Positions 44,395 to 53,797 are shown, counted from the first letter of the stretch. The stretch is 55,766 nt of DNA from an uncultured Gammaproteobacteria bacterium (GCA_913061515.1 CAJXSF010000017.1:1-55766); one strand, 5' to 3'. Translations and numbers: made by a program. The notes: a model not told the origin generated them from the letters alone.

Positions 44395-45567
44395 TTACGA
44401 TGCGGCGACCAAGTCGCAGAAGCGTGCGATCTCTTCTTCTGTATTGTAGTAGTGTACCGAGGCGCGATTGATATCAGGAAGTTGCCGCTGTTTTTGGTCC
44501 AATTGACTGTTGGCCAGTCGAAGTACCGACGTGTTAACGCCGTGGCTTTGTAATTGAGCGTGCAAGTGGTCGGCAGGTTTGTCTTGTTTGTTAAACGTGA
44601 CAATGCCGCTCAGGTGCTCACCTTGCTCATGAACGTGGACGTTCCCCAATTCTTGCAGTTGTGTTCGTAAACTATTCGCAAGGCTTTGAACGCGGTGTTC
44701 GATACACTCTAAGCCTATATCTAATGCGTACTGAACAGCGACGCCTAAGCCTATTTTTCCTGCTAGAAAGCATTCGAAGCTTTCGTATTGCCGTGCGTCC
44801 TGTCTCAGCTCGTAGGTATTCTTAGCCGTCCAAGAGGCCGAATGCAAATCGATCTCGGCTGGCTCTAGGTGTTCTCTGCAACTCTCTTTCAAATAGAGAA
44901 AGCCCGTACCGCGAGGGCCGCGCAAATATTTGCGTCCGGTACCTGTCAGCATGTCACACCCTAAGCTTTCGACGTCTAAAATGACTTGTCCCGCGCTTTG
45001 ACAGGCATCTAGCAAATAAAGAATGTTATGGTGGCGGGCAAGTTTGCCGACAGCTTGTGCTGGGTGAATGACACCGCTTTGACTGGGCACGTGGGTTAGG
45101 GCGATTAGTTTGACGCTCTTATCAATAGCGGCCTCGAATAATCCTAAGTCGAGTAGCCCATCCTCGTTGTTAGGAATGACTTTTATGTTGATGCCTTTAT
45201 GTTTAGCAAGGTGAAGAAATGCCAAGTAATTGCTGGCGTACTCTGACTGCCCAGTCAGAATGGTTTGGTCTGGCTTAAATGCTATGGCATTGAAGAGTTT
45301 GTTCCACGCATGCGTTGCGCTGTCCGCATACGCAATCTCTTTCTCTGAACAGCCAAGCATCTGCGCGAATGCTTTATAAAAGTTCTCGCTCGCGCCTTGG
45401 GCCTCAACGGCAGCTTCATAGCCGCCAATCTCCTGCTCGCGTTCTAGGTGAGAGAATACTGCTCGTGTCACCGGGGTGGGGGATAAAGCGGCCCCCGCAT
45501 TATTGAAGTGTATGAGGTTTTTGCAGGCTGGAGTCTCAGTTCGTAGTTGTGAGATATCGAGGCTCAT
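44395..45567 (-). CDS. Class V aminotransferase-fold PLP enzyme (EgtE/Csd-like)
   Basis: 390 residues from ATG 45567; an ATG four codons further up (45579) is an alternative. HFNNAGAALSPTPV at the N-terminus, LDACQSAGQVILDVESLGCDMLTGTGRKYLRGPRGTGF contains the Asp and the Schiff-base Lys. The RKYLRGPRGTGF form resembles ergothioneine C-S lyase EgtE and cysteine desulfurase relatives. No egtB or egtD is in view. Convergent with the NSS transporter. Confidence 0.85.
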   Translation of the reverse strand: MSLDISQLRTETPACKNLIHFNNAGAALSPTPVTRAVFSHLEREQEIGGYEAAVEAQGASENFYKAFAQMLGCSEKEIAYADSATHAWNKLFNAIAFKPDQTILTGQSEYASNYLAFLHLAKHKGINIKVIPNNEDGLLDLGLFEAAIDKSVKLIALTHVPSQSGVIHPAQAVGKLARHHNILYLLDACQSAGQVILDVESLGCDMLTGTGRKYLRGPRGTGFLYLKESCREHLEPAEIDLHSASWTAKNTYELRQDARQYESFECFLAGKIGLGVAVQYALDIGLECIEHRVQSLANSLRTQLQELGNVHVHEQGEHLSGIVTFNKQDKPADHLHAQLQSHGVNTSVLRLANSQLDQKQRQLPDINRASVHYYNTEEEIARFCDLVAAS

Positions 45568-45713
45568 ATGACATTCCATTTAGAGTTGCAGTGCTTTGGT
45601 TCGGGTAGGATTAGCGGCGCATCCTTGCCTATTGTGTTGTGCTTGGGTACATTGCCCACAGACTAATTGTCTGTCGTTTTACACTACCATTTAGCTCATG
45701 CGGAGAGAACACA

Positions 45714-46337
45714 ATGTTGAAGATTTATGGTGCTAGTACTTTTAACGCTACAAAAGTGCTGTTCACAGCAGAAGAGCTTGGTTTGCAGTATGAGTATGAC
45801 CATTTGGATTTTGCCAAGGGCGATCATAAGAGCGCCGAACATCTTAAGCGCCACCCGCTAGGCAAAGTGCCAGCCTTAGAACATAACGGAAATTACCTGT
45901 TCGAGAGTGCCTCCTTGTGTCGGTATCTTGCCAATATTTCCAACAAGCAACTGTATTCTGAAGAGCCCGTAAAGGCTGCAAAGATCGATCAAATGATTGA
46001 CTTGGTCTGTCATCATGCAGGTAAGTGGTTGGCTGTGTACTTTTATCAAGAGGTTGTCATGATGAAGTACTACCAGAAGGAGGCCGATGAGAAGGCGATC
46101 GCGGAAGCGAAAGGCTTTTTGGATCAGCAGCTGCCCTATTTGGACAAAGTGTTAGCGCAAAGTAAGTTTCTTTGCGGGGATGACATTAGCATAGCCGACA
46201 CAGTGGCGTTGCCGTATTTTCACGCCTGTCTTATCACATCCGTAAAACTCGATGCCTACCCCGCAATCCAGCGTTGGATTGAAGAAGGGGTGAGCCGCCC
46301 AGCTTTCCAGAAAGCCTTGGCAGCAATGCCACAATAA
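45714..46337 (+). CDS. Glutathione S-transferase
   Basis: 207 residues from ATG 45714 (GGAGAG at 45702). N-terminal thioredoxin-fold domain (KIYGASTFNATKVLFTAEELGLQYE) with GKVPALEHNGNYLFESASLCRYLA, the glutathione-binding cis-Pro and ES pair. All-helical C-terminal domain ending with SIADTVALPYF. Theta/phi-like cytoplasmic enzyme conjugating or reducing with glutathione; substrate unknown. A terminator follows at 46365. Confidence 0.92.
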   Translation: MLKIYGASTFNATKVLFTAEELGLQYEYDHLDFAKGDHKSAEHLKRHPLGKVPALEHNGNYLFESASLCRYLANISNKQLYSEEPVKAAKIDQMIDLVCHHAGKWLAVYFYQEVVMMKYYQKEADEKAIAEAKGFLDQQLPYLDKVLAQSKFLCGDDISIADTVALPYFHACLITSVKLDAYPAIQRWIEEGVSRPAFQKALAAMPQ

Positions 46338-46364
46338 GCCAGGTTTTATTGGTTTATCACCGAT

Positions 46365-46400
46365 AGCTCTCTCTGAGCAAACGTTCTTGAGAGAGCTTTT
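46365..46400 (+). terminator. Terminator after the GST gene
   Basis: AGCTCTCTC (46365-46373) pairs with GAGAGAGCT (46389-46397) around a 15-base loop, followed by TTT. It lies in the gap before the convergent cyclase stop at 46415. Confidence 0.65.
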
Positions 46401-46414
46401 CGGTAGTTGTCGCG

Positions 46415-47797
46415 CTACGGTAAAACATGAAAGTAGACGCACTGTGCCGTCATGTCCTGTCTGATATAAAATCCGCCTTTGTGCAAATCAATTTCCTCGA
46501 ACATCGCCTTATAGTTTGGTTTTAGCGAGTTGTAAATCACTTCTTGGATAATCAGAATATTGTAGTGCTGCAGGCCTTGGCTTGCTGCCTTTTTATGAAT
46601 GATCTTGGCAATTGAGGGATGTTTGCGAATCTCTTCATACCGATATGCTTGTATCAATGCTTCGCCAAAGAGGTCGTAGGATTTGATGCCGCTGCTTTGG
46701 AACGTGCCTTGTACTGAGTTGAAGGCTAAGCCCATGGCCCCTTTAATAGGCTCTGCATAGGCAAATCGCGAGACTTCTTCATTAAATGCCTTAAACATTA
46801 TCAAAGCCGTCGCGACAGAATGGTCTGCAAGCGAATTAGGGTCATCTGCGAGGAACGGGTAACCAATTGAGCTAATAAACCCATCGCCAGTCTCTTTCAG
46901 GCGGAAAGCGCGAGAGCGCAGCGGGTTGTGTTGATAGCCCATCATGCATATTTGTGAGAATGCCCGGAACACGTCCAGAAAGAAGGACTTGGTCTTGTCA
47001 TGCTTTATTTCGCTCGAATTTTGAATATCAAAGACATTGATAATGGCGCGACCTTTCTCAACAGGCATGGTGTCTTCGAGTTGGTCCCCAGATTTGATCA
47101 TTTCAAGTTGATGGGGATACACGAGTTTAGAAAGCTGTTTGTATAAATGTTGACGGGTATCAGCATCAATGGATTTGTAATAAAAACGTGTTTGTATGCG
47201 AGTGAAAAACAGCCAGCTGAAAATACTACCCGCCATAAAGCCCTGCACGACTTGTACGGTATTACTGGCGAGATACTCACTGTTTACCATATAGATCAAT
47301 AGAATAAACACCACGGTGAATATGACATTGCGCACAAAGGTGACTTGATAGCTAGTGTGGTAAGAGAAGGCCGTTACCATCAATAGGCTGAAGTTGATTT
47401 GCCCAGACAGTGCTAAGAATAGGATGGATTGCTCTTGGGCGGAGGCCTCGGGTTGGAAGACGTATTTAAGAGTAGCGCAGAACCCAAAGATCGTTGTCAG
47501 ACAAATGAGGTCCAGCACCGTTCTTGAGTGTTTATTAACGCTTGAGACTAATAATGATGAAATCGGGAAAAAGAAAATCAGCAGAATCGGCGGAGCGTAG
47601 GTGAACAGCGTATTAAAGGCTGAATCGTTGCCGGTCGAAGTAAGGCTTAAGTAAGTCAGTATGGATGAGATTATAAGTAAGACGCCTGCCGACTTCCCGG
47701 GCCAGCTTGTCAGAGCACGTGAAGCCTCATCTCTTAACTCATCTCTAAATTCCTGAACATGCTCTTGGCAGTAAAGTGAATATTTATCTGAATTCAT
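46415..47797 (-). CDS. Membrane-bound class III nucleotide cyclase-like protein
   Basis: 460 residues. Cytoplasmic N-terminus, then about six membrane helices (35-200), then a class III cyclase domain (about 245-400). Metal-binding D257 (NVFDIQ) and D305 (KETGDGF) are present. The adenine-type specificity residues K301 and D375 (SYDLFGE) and the transition-state R386 are also present. The transition-state Asn is replaced by Ile (I382 in GEALIQAYR), so activity is doubtful or altered. The architecture resembles MASE-type cyclases. It is divergent from the ICMT-like gene. Confidence 0.78.
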   Translation of the reverse strand: MNSDKYSLYCQEHVQEFRDELRDEASRALTSWPGKSAGVLLIISSILTYLSLTSTGNDSAFNTLFTYAPPILLIFFFPISSLLVSSVNKHSRTVLDLICLTTIFGFCATLKYVFQPEASAQEQSILFLALSGQINFSLLMVTAFSYHTSYQVTFVRNVIFTVVFILLIYMVNSEYLASNTVQVVQGFMAGSIFSWLFFTRIQTRFYYKSIDADTRQHLYKQLSKLVYPHQLEMIKSGDQLEDTMPVEKGRAIINVFDIQNSSEIKHDKTKSFFLDVFRAFSQICMMGYQHNPLRSRAFRLKETGDGFISSIGYPFLADDPNSLADHSVATALIMFKAFNEEVSRFAYAEPIKGAMGLAFNSVQGTFQSSGIKSYDLFGEALIQAYRYEEIRKHPSIAKIIHKKAASQGLQHYNILIIQEVIYNSLKPNYKAMFEEIDLHKGGFYIRQDMTAQCVYFHVLP

Positions 47798-47975
47798 TAT
47801 TCATACTAGTGTGCATTTGTCGTTAGAACGGCAACATATCCGTCATTATTGTGGGAATTAGCGCATTTTGTGCAACTAAAGAGCGCAGTGATTATACAGT
47901 AATAGGTGGGCGCAGCAATTCTATGCGCATTCGGTGTTTTCAATATGGCCGTACTAGTTCACACTTGCGCACATT

Positions 47976-48010
47976 GCGAAAATTCTGTGCCAAACCTCAC
48001 GAATTTTCGC
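47976..48010. repeat. 10-bp perfect inverted repeat upstream of the ICMT-like gene
   Basis: GCGAAAATTC (47976-47985) and GAATTTTCGC (48001-48010) around 15 bases, in the 289-bp gap between the divergent cyclase and ICMT-like genes. It could be an operator or a leader hairpin. The rest of the gap shows no gene. Confidence 0.5.
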
Positions 48011-48086
48011 GGTGGCTTTCAGTCGTTTTAGTTTGGAGCTGAGCGGCAAATATTTTCCGTATTCAATTATTTTGGAAGAGTTGTTT

Positions 48087-48659
48087 ATGATTATTTCAGT
48101 AGTGCTTTATGTGTGTATCGTGTTGAGTTTGATTTGGGGGCGGCTGAAATTTTTCAAAATGAACTCTGGAACGCCAAGATTAAGTGCTCTTCTTTATGAT
48201 GCAACAGTCGCTGCCCAGATCGTCACAACTTTGATTCTGATGTTTGCTTCAAGCGGCAAAATATTGCCGCTCATTGCGGCAAGTATTTTCCTATACGCTT
48301 TGTCTTTAGGTCTTTTTTGGTGGGCAATTTTTACGGCGAAAACTCTCGACTTTGCATTCAGTAATGAGGTTGGAAGTATTGTAACTACAGGTCCATTCAA
48401 AATAATTCGTCATCCATTTTACACTTCTTATATGTTGGCGTGGCTAACAAGTACTTTATTGTTTAACTCATTGATATTGTGGATTACACTGTTATACCTA
48501 ATAGCCTTTTATTTTCTTTCTGCACGAAAAGAAGAAGCGGTTATTTTGAAAAGTGTGTACTCAAATGAGTATAAAAATTATGTCAAAAATGTAGGAATGT
48601 TCCTACCCAGGATTAAAAATGGAAGCGATAAAATTCAGAGTACTGACAGCGGAGAATGA
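48087..48659 (+). CDS. ICMT/PEMT-like membrane methyltransferase
   Basis: 190 residues from ATG 48087 (GGAAGAG at 48074-48080). About five membrane helices. The SAM-binding family motif is GPFKIIRHPFYTSYM (R108-H109-P110) with a following acidic patch (ARKEEAVIL) as in isoprenylcysteine carboxyl methyltransferases and phospholipid methyltransferases. The substrate in bacteria is generally not known. The last 41 bases overlap the next gene in another frame, implying coupled translation. Confidence 0.82.
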   Translation: MIISVVLYVCIVLSLIWGRLKFFKMNSGTPRLSALLYDATVAAQIVTTLILMFASSGKILPLIAASIFLYALSLGLFWWAIFTAKTLDFAFSNEVGSIVTTGPFKIIRHPFYTSYMLAWLTSTLLFNSLILWITLLYLIAFYFLSARKEEAVILKSVYSNEYKNYVKNVGMFLPRIKNGSDKIQSTDSGE

Positions 48660-49245
48660 TATTGAAGCCTATCTGAATAAGTTCGAAAGTTTTGTGGGTG
48701 TGAAACTGCCTTACGACTATTCTTTGCGTAGTACGATTGTAGGAGCGTTTAAGAAAGATGAGATGATCGCCGGTTACATGCTTGTCACAAAACCGCAATT
48801 TAGAAGCCTGGTGTTTGTCCCCGACTCTGTTAAAGAGTCGAATAGTTTTTTTAAGAATGATCAATATGAAATGATGGAAGTTAACGGGGTGTGGATCAGC
48901 GCAGCGGTGAAGTCCGCAAGCGAGCAATATAAAATTTGGTCACACCTAATCTGGGATATCTTCCTAGCACGCAAGAAGTATGTGCTTCTGATGGCCGATC
49001 TACGCAACAGCAATATACGTAATATTCATAGCCTAACTAACCCAGAGCTAATTTACGAAGGTGAGCCTATGTTGATGGCCGGTGCTAAGAGTCATTCAAC
49101 CATCCGAGTGAGCTATACCACTCGCTGGCAGATGCTCTTGAACATCCCTAAGTATTACTTGGCTTATCGAGAGCGTGCAAAGCGTTCTAGCAAGCGCGCT
49201 AAAGTTCGTGCTTTTAGCCGTGGCATGCGGGAAGTGCAGTCCTAA
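48619..49245 (+). CDS. Unknown protein coupled to the ICMT-like gene
   Basis: 208 residues, soluble, ending in a strongly basic tail (YRERAKRSSKRAKVRAFSR). The start at 48619 is inside the ICMT-like gene; no later ATG keeps the N-terminal IKFRVLTAENDIEAYLNKFESFVG. The pattern of strands with GAFKKDEMIAGYMLV then VNGVWISAAV vaguely recalls GNAT-type acyltransferases, but no acetyl-CoA signature is clear. I do not recognise it. The 41-base overlap suggests it acts with the methyltransferase. Confidence 0.7.
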   Translation: MEAIKFRVLTAENDIEAYLNKFESFVGVKLPYDYSLRSTIVGAFKKDEMIAGYMLVTKPQFRSLVFVPDSVKESNSFFKNDQYEMMEVNGVWISAAVKSASEQYKIWSHLIWDIFLARKKYVLLMADLRNSNIRNIHSLTNPELIYEGEPMLMAGAKSHSTIRVSYTTRWQMLLNIPKYYLAYRERAKRSSKRAKVRAFSRGMREVQS

Positions 49246-49447
49246 GTCTTATCCCTAGTTTGTTTACACGCCGGTACCGCCCAGAGCCTCTTCCATGCGC
49301 TCTGCGGCGGTCTGTGAGCGTCTCTGAGCTTTCGTAGATAATACGATGTCTATAAGCTTGCTCAGTTCTGAGCATTAGGTCAGACTAGTCATGCACGGTG
49401 CTAATCGTTGGCGCCAATATGACAGATTTAGAGTAAGGAGTATCAGC

Positions 49448-49708
49448 TTGGATCAAGATAAAGTGCGCAGCCTATTGGCTCAATTGCAGAAAGAGCTAAA
49501 GTCTGGGGAAAAGTTAGACGCCGAAACCCTAGAGCTAGCGAAGAAGCTTGATAAGAACGTCGACTCATTGATTGAGTCTGCTGAAGATAACAACGCGCCG
49601 GTAATGGATGATGCGATCGCCTTAGAAGCGAGGTTTGCCGCGAATCACCCAGTGGCCGAACGTCTCGTTAGAGAGCTCATCGACACACTAGGGCGAATCG
49701 GGATTTAG
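49448..49708 (+). CDS. DUF4404 family protein
   Basis: 86 residues with a TTG start at 49448, seven bases after AAGGAG (49435-49440). An in-frame ATG at 49391 lacks a ribosome site and would add a non-family leader. Short helical protein with KVRSLLAQLQKELKSGEKLD and the conserved LEARFAANHPVAERLVRELID end. Function unknown. It is convergent with fadE, 9 bp apart. The 49246-49447 gap holds a small palindrome (GCTCAG-TT-CTGAGC) and nothing else recognised. Confidence 0.85.
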   Translation: MDQDKVRSLLAQLQKELKSGEKLDAETLELAKKLDKNVDSLIESAEDNNAPVMDDAIALEARFAANHPVAERLVRELIDTLGRIGI

Positions 49709-49717
49709 ATAGCGCAA

Positions 49718-52141
49718 TTAGTCTTGGTTGAAGTGCAGGCTCGCGTGGTCATCTACTTGGATCGCCTTGTCTCGCGCCTCTTCGGCGGCTACATAGGCAT
49801 CTGCCTCTTGCGCAGTGCACACTTCGTTTGCGACCGCTTCCGTCGCCAATTCGTGCAGATTGGCGTTGGCTGGCAAGCTTCCCGCTCTAACTGCACGTCG
49901 AATGCTGTCACGTGTTGGCTTCGTCGCTAATACCTTCTGGAAGGCATCCTCGATGATAAACGCTGGGTCGTCTGACTCCTGTCCAATATAAGCATATTGC
50001 GTAATGCGGTCTCTGATCTCCGTGTGGCTCCACATGGACTGCACAATCTCGTGATCTAGCTTGTCGCTAGGACGGCGATAGGCATCACCCCAAGGGAAGA
50101 TGATACGCTTTAGCAGGACTGCAACCACTCTGTTCTCTAGGTTGTCGAAAAAGTCGTTGAAGGCTTTTTGACATTCAAACAAGGAAAACTCGAGATTCCA
50201 TTTTACATAGGGCAGGTCACTTGGAGATTGCTCATGATGCTCATAGTATTTAAGCGTCGTAGAGGCAAGGTAAAGCTGACTCAAAACGTCGCCTAAGCGT
50301 GCAGAAAGCCTTTCTTTTCTTTTCAATTCTCCGCCAAACATTAGCATGGAGATATCGGATACCAAAGCCAGCGCTGAGCTCATTCGGGTTAGTTGTTGGT
50401 AATATGCAGCAGTTTCACCTTTAACAGGGCGTGCAGCAATTTTGCCGCCGCTTACCCCTAGCGTGAGGGTGCGGACGAAATTACTGATTCCGTAGCCAAT
50501 GTGGCGGAAGATCAAACTGTCGAATTCGCGCAGACCTTCTTTCTCGTCGCTCATTTTGGCCGCGACCATTTCCCGTGCAATGAAGGGGTGGCACCGAATA
50601 GCACCTTGACCAAAAATCATGAGATTTCTAGTAAGAATATTCGCACCCTCTACGGTGATGCCCACAGGCATACTCATATAAGCATGGGCGAGATAGTTGC
50701 TTGGCCCCATGATCAGCCCTTTGCCTGCATGTACGTCCATTGCGTCCTGAATGATCAAACGCGACTTTTCTGTCATGTGATACTTAGTAATTGCCGAAAT
50801 CACGGCAGGTTTTATGTGGCTGTCGACCGCGCCAGCTGTAACGATTCGAGCGGCCTCTAATTGATAAGTGTGCCCAGCAATGCGAGCAAGGGCCTCTTCT
50901 ACACCTTCAAAGTGACCAATCGCTAAATTAAATTGCGTGCGTAAACGTGCATAGGCGCCTGTCATGCGATAGCTTAGTTTTCCTGTCGCGGTCCCTAGCG
51001 CAGGTAAAGAAATTGCTCGTCCCTCTGACAAACACTCTACAAGCATGCGCCAGCCTTGCCCTGCGCGCTCGACGCCACCAATGATCCAATCCAGTGGAAT
51101 AAAGACGTCTTTGCCGCGAGTAGGGCCATTCATGAACGTCATCCCCATAGGGAAGTGGCGTTGACCTATTTCGACTCCTGCATGTTGAGTTGGAATTAGC
51201 GCTACCGTGATGCCGCGGTCCTCTTCTTCGCTCAATAGATGCTCTGGGTCATACATTTTGAAGGCAAGGCCTAGGACTGTCGCAACCGGAGCAAGCGTTA
51301 TATAGCGCTTATTCCATGTAATGGAGATGCCAATACACTCCTTTCCTTCGTGCATACCTTTGCAGATGATGCCGGTGTCGGTCATCGCTCCGGCATCGCT
51401 ACCCGCCTCGGGGCCGGTCAGAGCGAAGCAGGGAATGTCTTCCCCAGTGGCAAGGCGAGGCAAATAGTGTTGCTGTTGCTCATCGGTTCCGTACTTCATA
51501 AGAAGCTCAGCAGGCCCCAAGGAATTTGGAACCATAGCGGTCACAGCCGCACTAGCACTGCGCGTGGCGATCTTGGTAACAATAGTCGAGTGGGCAAGAG
51601 CGGAGAAGCCAAGGCCGCCAAACTCTTTCGGGATAATCATGCCAAAGAATTTTTCATCCTTTAAATACTGCCAAGCCTCAGGAGTGAGGTCCTTATCTTT
51701 ATGCACAATCTGCCAGTCGTCCAACATGGCGCAGAGGGTTTCGGTCTGATTTGCGAGAAAATCCTCTTCTTCTTGGCTAAGAGTAGGGTAGGCAATCTCA
51801 TGCCATTTTTTCCAATCTGGCGCACCTTTGAACAAGTCAGCATCCCACCAGGTGTCTCCTGCCTCTAAGGCTTCTTGCTCGGTGTCACTCATAGGAGGCA
51901 AGACGCGTTTAAAAAATTCGAACACGGGGCGGGAGAGCTTCTCTTTACGTAGATTATCTTCGAAATAGAAAACAGCGACCCCAACAAGAGGGATCCATAA
52001 TAGCCACGCAAAACCGCCGAACCAAGTCATGCCTAGAAGAGCCACGGCAATGGAGACCAGAATAGTGCCCATACGGGCGCGCTGATAGGCCAGTACCCAA
52101 ATTACAGCGATAATAACGAGCAACTGCGTGAGCGTTGACAT
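49718..52141 (-). CDS. fadE: Acyl-CoA dehydrogenase FadE
   Basis: 807 residues from ATG 52141 with GGAG seven bases upstream. Two membrane helices at the N-terminus (2-45), then the flavin dehydrogenase fold (GFAALAHS region, CFALTGPEAGSDAGAMTDTG, SEGRAISLPALGTATGK) and the C-terminal FadE-specific domain (DUF1974). It catalyses the first step of fatty-acid beta-oxidation, FAD-dependent desaturation of acyl-CoA. Its neighbours holA and DUF4404 are unrelated. It interrupts the lipA-holA order seen in Pseudomonas. Confidence 0.95.
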   Translation of the reverse strand: MSTLTQLLVIIAVIWVLAYQRARMGTILVSIAVALLGMTWFGGFAWLLWIPLVGVAVFYFEDNLRKEKLSRPVFEFFKRVLPPMSDTEQEALEAGDTWWDADLFKGAPDWKKWHEIAYPTLSQEEEDFLANQTETLCAMLDDWQIVHKDKDLTPEAWQYLKDEKFFGMIIPKEFGGLGFSALAHSTIVTKIATRSASAAVTAMVPNSLGPAELLMKYGTDEQQQHYLPRLATGEDIPCFALTGPEAGSDAGAMTDTGIICKGMHEGKECIGISITWNKRYITLAPVATVLGLAFKMYDPEHLLSEEEDRGITVALIPTQHAGVEIGQRHFPMGMTFMNGPTRGKDVFIPLDWIIGGVERAGQGWRMLVECLSEGRAISLPALGTATGKLSYRMTGAYARLRTQFNLAIGHFEGVEEALARIAGHTYQLEAARIVTAGAVDSHIKPAVISAITKYHMTEKSRLIIQDAMDVHAGKGLIMGPSNYLAHAYMSMPVGITVEGANILTRNLMIFGQGAIRCHPFIAREMVAAKMSDEKEGLREFDSLIFRHIGYGISNFVRTLTLGVSGGKIAARPVKGETAAYYQQLTRMSSALALVSDISMLMFGGELKRKERLSARLGDVLSQLYLASTTLKYYEHHEQSPSDLPYVKWNLEFSLFECQKAFNDFFDNLENRVVAVLLKRIIFPWGDAYRRPSDKLDHEIVQSMWSHTEIRDRITQYAYIGQESDDPAFIIEDAFQKVLATKPTRDSIRRAVRAGSLPANANLHELATEAVANEVCTAQEADAYVAAEEARDKAIQVDDHASLHFNQD

Positions 52142-52227
52142 GAATAACTCCGTCAATTTTGCGAAAAGTAAAAGATAAATGTGCGCCTAAACCGGCTACT
52201 TAACAATAGCAGGCTTGTGCCTAGTGC

Positions 52228-53274
52228 TTAAGATAACACCGACTGAGGTAAAATGTGATGTCCGCTTAGTCGCAATATAAGTTGCGTGAATTCACTCCAA
52301 GGGTCAGAGTTTGCGAGCCCTTTGACGGACAAGTCAATTTTTCGACTGGCGCGTAAAAGGGCCTCAAGTTCAGGTAATCGCAGGTGCTCGAGCGCTTTGT
52401 GAACCTCTTTCTGTTGATTGGGTCGAATTCGTTCACTGCGTATTGCGTCCCCAATACTACTGCCATTCTCAACGAGTTGCGCCACAGCAATGAGTCGGCG
52501 CACCTGGGCATTGAAACTCCCTAATAGCTGCAAAATTTCAGTGCCTTCGCTGCGTAGGCTATTGAGTACCTTAACGCAGCGGCGAGCATCGCCAAGCAGT
52601 GCTGCATCTATCAAATTAAAGGTGTTGTACCTAGAGCTGTCTGCCACTAAGGTCATAATATGTTTACGGTCTATGTGGACATTGTGCGACGGGTTGGCAC
52701 CGGTAAGCACGGCCAATTTCTGGATCTCCTGGTCCGCGGCCAATAAATTGCCTTCTACTCTGTCTGCCAGCATAGCGATCGCATCTTGATCAGCGTTCAT
52801 GCCCGCTCTCTGCATTCGCTCATGAATCCAGCGTGGCAGTTTGTCGGGGCCGATAGGCCAAACAGTGACAAAGACGCCAGCAGACTCCAAGCCCCTGAAC
52901 CACTGCGTGTTCAGGGCTGCGGGTTCTACTCTTGGGCTAACTAAAATCAGCACATTATCGGGGTTGGGGTCGGCAAGATATAGTTTGAGAGCGGCCTTGC
53001 CCGCATCATCTATTTTCGCGGACTGAAGCCGCAGCTCGATGATTTTTTTGTCGGAGAATAACGACATGCTATTGCCGGACTGAAGTAAAGATTGCCAGTC
53101 GAAACCGCGATCAACAAACAACAGTTCCCATTCACTAAAGCCTGCCTTTCGGCAAGTGTTGCGCAGATGTGTGAGGCTTTCCTGGACGAGCAAGGTTTCG
53201 TCGCCTGCTAGCCAATAAAAAGGCGCAAGTGTTTTTCGTAACTCAGCAGGCAATTTGTCAGAACTAGTACGCAC
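52228..53274 (-). CDS. holA: DNA polymerase III delta subunit
   Basis: 348 residues, typical for HolA. The N-terminal AAA-like fold is degenerate, with no Walker A (APFYWLAGDETLLVQESLTHLR), and later EGNLLAADQEIQKLAVL and a C-terminal collar domain. The delta subunit opens the beta clamp in the clamp loader. It follows lptE by 22 bp on the same strand, the usual order. Confidence 0.93.
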   Translation of the reverse strand: MRTSSDKLPAELRKTLAPFYWLAGDETLLVQESLTHLRNTCRKAGFSEWELLFVDRGFDWQSLLQSGNSMSLFSDKKIIELRLQSAKIDDAGKAALKLYLADPNPDNVLILVSPRVEPAALNTQWFRGLESAGVFVTVWPIGPDKLPRWIHERMQRAGMNADQDAIAMLADRVEGNLLAADQEIQKLAVLTGANPSHNVHIDRKHIMTLVADSSRYNTFNLIDAALLGDARRCVKVLNSLRSEGTEILQLLGSFNAQVRRLIAVAQLVENGSSIGDAIRSERIRPNQQKEVHKALEHLRLPELEALLRASRKIDLSVKGLANSDPWSEFTQLILRLSGHHILPQSVLS

Positions 53275-53296
53275 AGGTTTATCTTCCGAATTTAAA

Positions 53297-53797
53297 TTAG
53301 GCGCCTTGCGCGGCGGCGCGCAGCCGGCTCATTATCTGTTCAACGAGTTCGCGGCGCATTTCTTCTTGCAACACTTCTATCTCTTGTGTGCTACCGGCAA
53401 TATTGGCGCTGTCTTCGAAGTAGCTGCGCTCTACACTCAATGCTTCGTCGCTTAATAGCTGAGCGCCGCGCTGGCTTAAAGAGACTTGCGTGCCTAACTG
53501 CAGATTGTATTGCGCTGCACGTGCGCGACCATTGACAGTACTAGTGCGCGAATCAAATGTTTCGGCGTTCAGTTGCAGTACATAATTGGCGCTGCGCTCT
53601 GAATCGACCAAGCGTAATTGTGCCTGGACTAACGCGGCTGTTAGTGCTTGGGTCAGCGGGCTATTGGCTTGCGCAGATTGCACATAGACTGTGTCATTAG
53701 AGATGGGCGCATTTGTAGTGCCGCGCAAGGCGAATCCACAGCTTGTTAAAATAAGCGCTATGAGGAGTATTGTGGCAGTGCGCGTGGCGATTCGCAT
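53297..53797 (-). CDS. lptE: LPS-assembly lipoprotein LptE
   Basis: 166 residues. Lipoprotein signal MRIATRTATILLIALILTSC (C20), then GFALRG, the signature start of mature LptE. Outer-membrane partner of LptD for placing lipopolysaccharide in the outer leaflet. Usually directly downstream of leuS; here corC is upstream and leuS is absent from the site. Confidence 0.92.
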   Translation of the reverse strand: MRIATRTATILLIALILTSCGFALRGTTNAPISNDTVYVQSAQANSPLTQALTAALVQAQLRLVDSERSANYVLQLNAETFDSRTSTVNGRARAAQYNLQLGTQVSLSQRGAQLLSDEALSVERSYFEDSANIAGSTQEIEVLQEEMRRELVEQIMSRLRAAAQGA

